From NCBI GenBank assembly GCA_015494815.1, contig WGAK01000283.1:1-8636 (forward strand): 8,636 bases of DNA, in the 5' to 3' direction. Position 1 is the stretch's first letter. Each line of letters begins with the position of its first letter. The stretch comes from Anaerolineales bacterium (lineage in GTDB: Bacteria; Chloroflexota; Anaerolineae; Anaerolineales; DRMV01). The notes below the pieces were generated by a model that searched no databases, was not told the DNA's origin, and worked only from the letters and a program-made list of their open reading frames with translations. Position numbers and translations under genes: made by a program. Positions 6,976 through 8,636 of the stretch are shown here, one piece after another.

Positions 6976-7749
6976 TCACAGGGCCAAACGCCGAAACACG
7001 AACGAGGGGGTGTGCTGGATGACCAGCATCACCCACCGCCAGCGAGCCGGGGTATAGATGACCTGCTTGCGTCGACGCATGGCCCGCACGACATCGCGGG
7101 CCACCTGCTCGGGCGAGGCCACCCAGAAAACCTTCTTGGGCCGGGCGGTTTGCAACATGGGCGTATCAATGAAGCCCGGCTTGACCGTGAGCACATGCAC
7201 GCCGTGGCGGGTCAAGCGGTTGCGCAGCGATTCCAGGTAGGTGGTCAGACCGGCCTTGGCCGCGTGATAGGCGGGCATGCCCACCCGCCCCCGGTCGCCG
7301 GCTACCGAGGAGATGCCCACGATATGCCCGCGGCCCAGCATGCGGAACAGCGTCGCGGCCTGGTCCAGCCAGGCCACCGCGGCGGTCAGGTTGACCTCCA
7401 GCATGACCCGGTCTTTGGCGAAGTCGAATTCGTCCTCTGCGGTGGGATGCAACACCCCGGCCCCATACAGCACCGCGTCCAGGCGGCCCATGTCTTGCAA
7501 AATCTGGCGAAAGGTGGGGTCCACCGCGTCGTAATCGGTGACATCGCGCGGGTAGGCGCGCGCGGTGTCGGGGCCGTGGCGGGCGTTCAGGTCGTGGCCC
7601 AGGTCCTCGAGCACGGCCTGGCGGCGGGCCAGCAGCGCCACGCTCCAGCCCTGGGCGGCCAGTTCGCGGGCCAGGGCCTGCCCCAAGCCGCCCGACGCAC
7701 CCACCACCAGCGCCACGGGCCGCGCGGCCAGCGGCGAGGATGTCGTCAT
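6976..7749 (-). CDS. Short-chain dehydrogenase/reductase (SDR) family oxidoreductase
   Basis: The 257-aa protein is a classical SDR with a Rossmann fold. The cofactor motif is 'GASGGLG' (17-23), the stabilising Asn is Asn120 ('VNLTAA'), the catalytic Ser is Ser148 ('GISSVAG'), and the YxxxK pair is Tyr161 and Lys165. Two arginines after the second strand ('LLARR', 39-43) favour NADP(H) over NAD(H), as inferred from SDR rules. 'KPGFIDTPM' (190-198) is the usual PG...T loop after strand 6. The C-terminal tail is basic and aromatic ('ARWRWVMLVIQ', 235-245) and could contact the membrane. The substrate cannot be predicted. The ATG at 7749 is chosen because AGGAGG (7758-7763) lies 8 nt upstream; the frame also opens at a TTG at 7773, which has no such site. 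It is the first gene of the SDR-efp-permease unit. Confidence 0.93.
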   Translation of the reverse strand: MTTSSPLAARPVALVVGASGGLGQALARELAAQGWSVALLARRQAVLEDLGHDLNARHGPDTARAYPRDVTDYDAVDPTFRQILQDMGRLDAVLYGAGVLHPTAEDEFDFAKDRVMLEVNLTAAVAWLDQAATLFRMLGRGHIVGISSVAGDRGRVGMPAYHAAKAGLTTYLESLRNRLTRHGVHVLTVKPGFIDTPMLQTARPKKVFWVASPEQVARDVVRAMRRRKQVIYTPARWRWVMLVIQHTPSFVFRRLAL

Positions 7750-7772
7750 AGCCTCTGCCTCCTGCGGCTGCA

Positions 7773-7794
7773 AATTGCCTTGGCGTCGGCAATT
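7773..7794. repeat. Inverted repeat overlapping the candidate SDR -10 box
   Basis: AATTGCC (7773-7779) and GGCAATT (7788-7794) form perfect 7-bp arms separated by 8 nt. The right arm overlaps the candidate -10 of the SDR promoter and the expected transcription start (about 7785) lies between the arms. A DNA operator is therefore more likely than an RNA hairpin. Confidence 0.45.
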
Positions 7795-7800
7795 GTATCA
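7792..7800 (-). promoter_or_regulatory. Candidate extended -10 promoter for SDR-efp-permease unit
   Basis: On the - strand the sequence reads TGATACAAT: a TG-N extended -10 followed by TACAAT (7797 down to 7792). The -35 region (7820-7815, GTCGGC) is poor, as often seen with extended -10 promoters. Transcription would start near 7785 and leave a leader of about 36 nt before the SDR start at 7749. It is one of few AT-rich patches in the gap. Confidence 0.45.
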
Positions 7801-7809
7801 CGCCGTGAT
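7797..7809. promoter_or_regulatory. Dyad ATCACG-C-CGTGAT, candidate operator
   Basis: A perfect 6-bp inverted repeat with a single central base sits immediately upstream of the candidate -10 box, within the promoter spacer. This is a normal place for a repressor site. The regulator is unknown and none is encoded in the window. Confidence 0.4.
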
Positions 7810-7814
7810 TCGCG

Positions 7815-7828
7815 GCCGACGCGTCGGC
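7815..7828. promoter_or_regulatory. 14-bp perfect palindrome GCCGACGCGTCGGC
   Basis: A perfect 14-bp palindrome lies at the -35 position of the candidate SDR promoter. It may be a second operator half of the cluster, or a chance GC palindrome. Its last two bases overlap the arm of the hairpin at 7827-7857. Confidence 0.35.
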
Positions 7829-7857
7829 GCGGGCTCCCCGGTCAGGGGAACCCGCGC
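7827..7857 (-). terminator. Strong hairpin downstream of adenine deaminase
   Basis: Arms at 7827-7839 and 7845-7857 pair with a 5-nt loop. The stem is 7 bp plus 5 bp, with one central position that is a U-G wobble in the - strand RNA but a C-A mismatch in the + strand RNA. That asymmetry points to a - strand transcript, that is, the end of the adenine deaminase mRNA. No U run follows, so it is not a textbook intrinsic terminator. Confidence 0.45.
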
Positions 7858-7870
7858 GACAGGGGTCGTG

Positions 7871-7888
7871 CCGGACCGCGCGGTCCGG
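7871..7888 (-). terminator. 18-bp perfect palindrome just after the adenine deaminase stop
   Basis: CCGGACCGCGCGGTCCGG is a perfect palindrome starting 3 nt past the deaminase stop codon on the - strand. As RNA it makes a 7-bp stem with a GCGC tetraloop. With the second hairpin 13 nt further on, it may act in 3'-end formation or mRNA protection. No T run follows. A protein-binding site is an alternative. Confidence 0.4.
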
Positions 7889-7891
7889 GCC

Positions 7892-8636
7892 TCAGGCTGC
7901 TTCCTCCAGCAGCGGGATGACGCGAAACGCGTTCACATCCACCAGGCCCTTGTCCGAGATGCGCAATTCGGGGATGACCACCAGCGCCAGCAGGCTGAGT
8001 TGCATGTTGGCGTCTTCCATGTCGCAGCCGCAGGCCCGAAAGCCTTCCAACACCCCGCGGGCCTTGTCCGCGACCACGCGCGCGTCTTCAGTGGACATCA
8101 GGCCCGCGATGGGCAGTTCCACCAGCCCGATGACCTCGCCGTCTTTGACCACCACCTGCCCGCCGCCGACCTCGGCCAGTTTGTTGGCGGCCACGGCCAT
8201 GCTGGCCTCGTCGGTGCCCACCACCAGCATGTGGTGGCTGTCGTGGGCCACGGTGGAGGCCACCGCGCAAGGCTCGCTGAAGCCAAAGCCGTGCACCAGG
8301 CCCATTTGCACCGCGCCCGTGCCGCGGTGTCGTTCCACCAGAGCCACTTTGGCCACATCGTAGTCGTAATTGGCCCGCACTTCGCCGGCCTCAATGGGCA
8401 GTTCCATGACCAGGTGACGGGTCGGGGCCTGGCCTTCCACCACGCCAATGACATGGGCGCGCACCCGGCCCATGTAGGCCGCGGGGGGGATGCGGAAGTC
8501 CTCGGCCGTCAGCGGCCGGGCCAGGTGCACCGAATGGCGGGCCCAGTCGGGGTAGGTGTACGGCGGCAGGTCGGCGACCCAACGGCCGTCCTCGGCCAGC
8601 CAGCGGCCCTTGGCCATCACCCGGTGGGCGCGGAAG
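7892..8636 (-). CDS. ade: Adenine deaminase, C-terminal part (5' truncated by window edge)
   Basis: The frame is open to the right edge, so only about the last 248 residues are present; the family is usually near 550-600 aa. What is visible is the adenine deaminase C-terminal region with its conserved stretches. Numbered from the GTG at 8620, these are 'VASTVAHDSHHMLVVG' (119-134), 'LPIAGLMS' (168-175) and 'VVIPELRISDKGLVDVNAF' (213-231). The enzyme is an amidohydrolase-superfamily metalloprotein that hydrolyses adenine to hypoxanthine and ammonia in cytoplasmic purine salvage. The metal-binding TIM-barrel core and N-terminal HxH motif are outside the window. In-frame GTG/ATG codons at 8620/8617 are internal, since coding similarity continues past them. 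A 142-bp gap with hairpins separates it from the SDR gene, so it is probably a separate transcription unit. Confidence 0.93.
   Translation of the reverse strand, partial: FRAHRVMAKGRWLAEDGRWVADLPPYTYPDWARHSVHLARPLTAEDFRIPPAAYMGRVRAHVIGVVEGQAPTRHLVMELPIEAGEVRANYDYDVAKVALVERHRGTGAVQMGLVHGFGFSEPCAVASTVAHDSHHMLVVGTDEASMAVAANKLAEVGGGQVVVKDGEVIGLVELPIAGLMSTEDARVVADKARGVLEGFRACGCDMEDANMQLSLLALVVIPELRISDKGLVDVNAFRVIPLLEEAA

Noticed and set aside
7750..7773. SDR start at TTG 7773
   Set aside because: It would overlap the strong AGGAGG at 7758-7763, which is correctly placed for ATG 7749. Residues added by the longer form have no family support.
5596..7920. 774-codon open frame on the + strand opposite the permease, efp and SDR genes
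   Set aside because: The same codon-aligned antisense artefact: all three - strand genes lie in the matching frame. The product has no membrane, domain or motif pattern, and it crosses two intergenic gaps and the SDR promoter region.

Overview
This is a GC-rich window (about 70% by eye) with tightly packed bacterial genes. Nine protein-coding genes are supported: five on the left on the + strand and four on the right on the - strand. The two groups converge at about 5443-5457. I see no rRNA, tRNA, CRISPR array, insertion sequence or phage gene. The gene content is chromosomal housekeeping and transport. The EF-P most resembles the Thermus-type protein as I remember it, and the gene mix would suit a Chloroflexota (Anaerolineae-like) or Deinococcus-Thermus-like bacterium. 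That placement is a low-confidence inference.

Left block, + strand. The 3' part of a GT-C (family 39-like) membrane glycosyltransferase runs in from the left edge. Its stop overlaps the start of a TauE/SafE-family sulfite/sulfonate exporter (ATGA). A 49-nt gap with a perfect 7-bp GC hairpin and a short T run separates the exporter from sat (sulfate adenylyltransferase). After 9 nt comes an M24-family metallopeptidase (Xaa-Pro dipeptidase type), and its end overlaps or abuts an EamA/DMT-family transporter. The spacing suggests one transcription unit, possibly re-initiated or attenuated ahead of sat. The exporter-sat pairing suggests a small sulfur-anion module. The peptidase and EamA transporter look like passengers.

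Right block, - strand. The 3' part of an adenine deaminase gene enters from the right edge. A 142-bp intergenic region follows that is dense in inverted repeats. It holds two hairpins just downstream of the deaminase, then palindromes clustered around a candidate extended -10 promoter for the next gene. That next unit is a short-chain dehydrogenase/reductase, elongation factor P (efp) and an ABC-2 type permease, with gaps of 48 and 6 nt. The EF-P carries Arg rather than Lys at the tip of its modification loop. The permease has no ATPase partner in the window.

I found no convincing new biological system. The points most worth checking are the dyad-rich control region at 7771-7888, the hairpin/promoter arrangement ahead of sat, the EF-P loop residue and the orphan ABC permease co-located with efp. 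Two very long antisense open frames (opposite sat/M24 and opposite the permease/efp/SDR genes) are codon-bias artefacts and are explained under rejected items.
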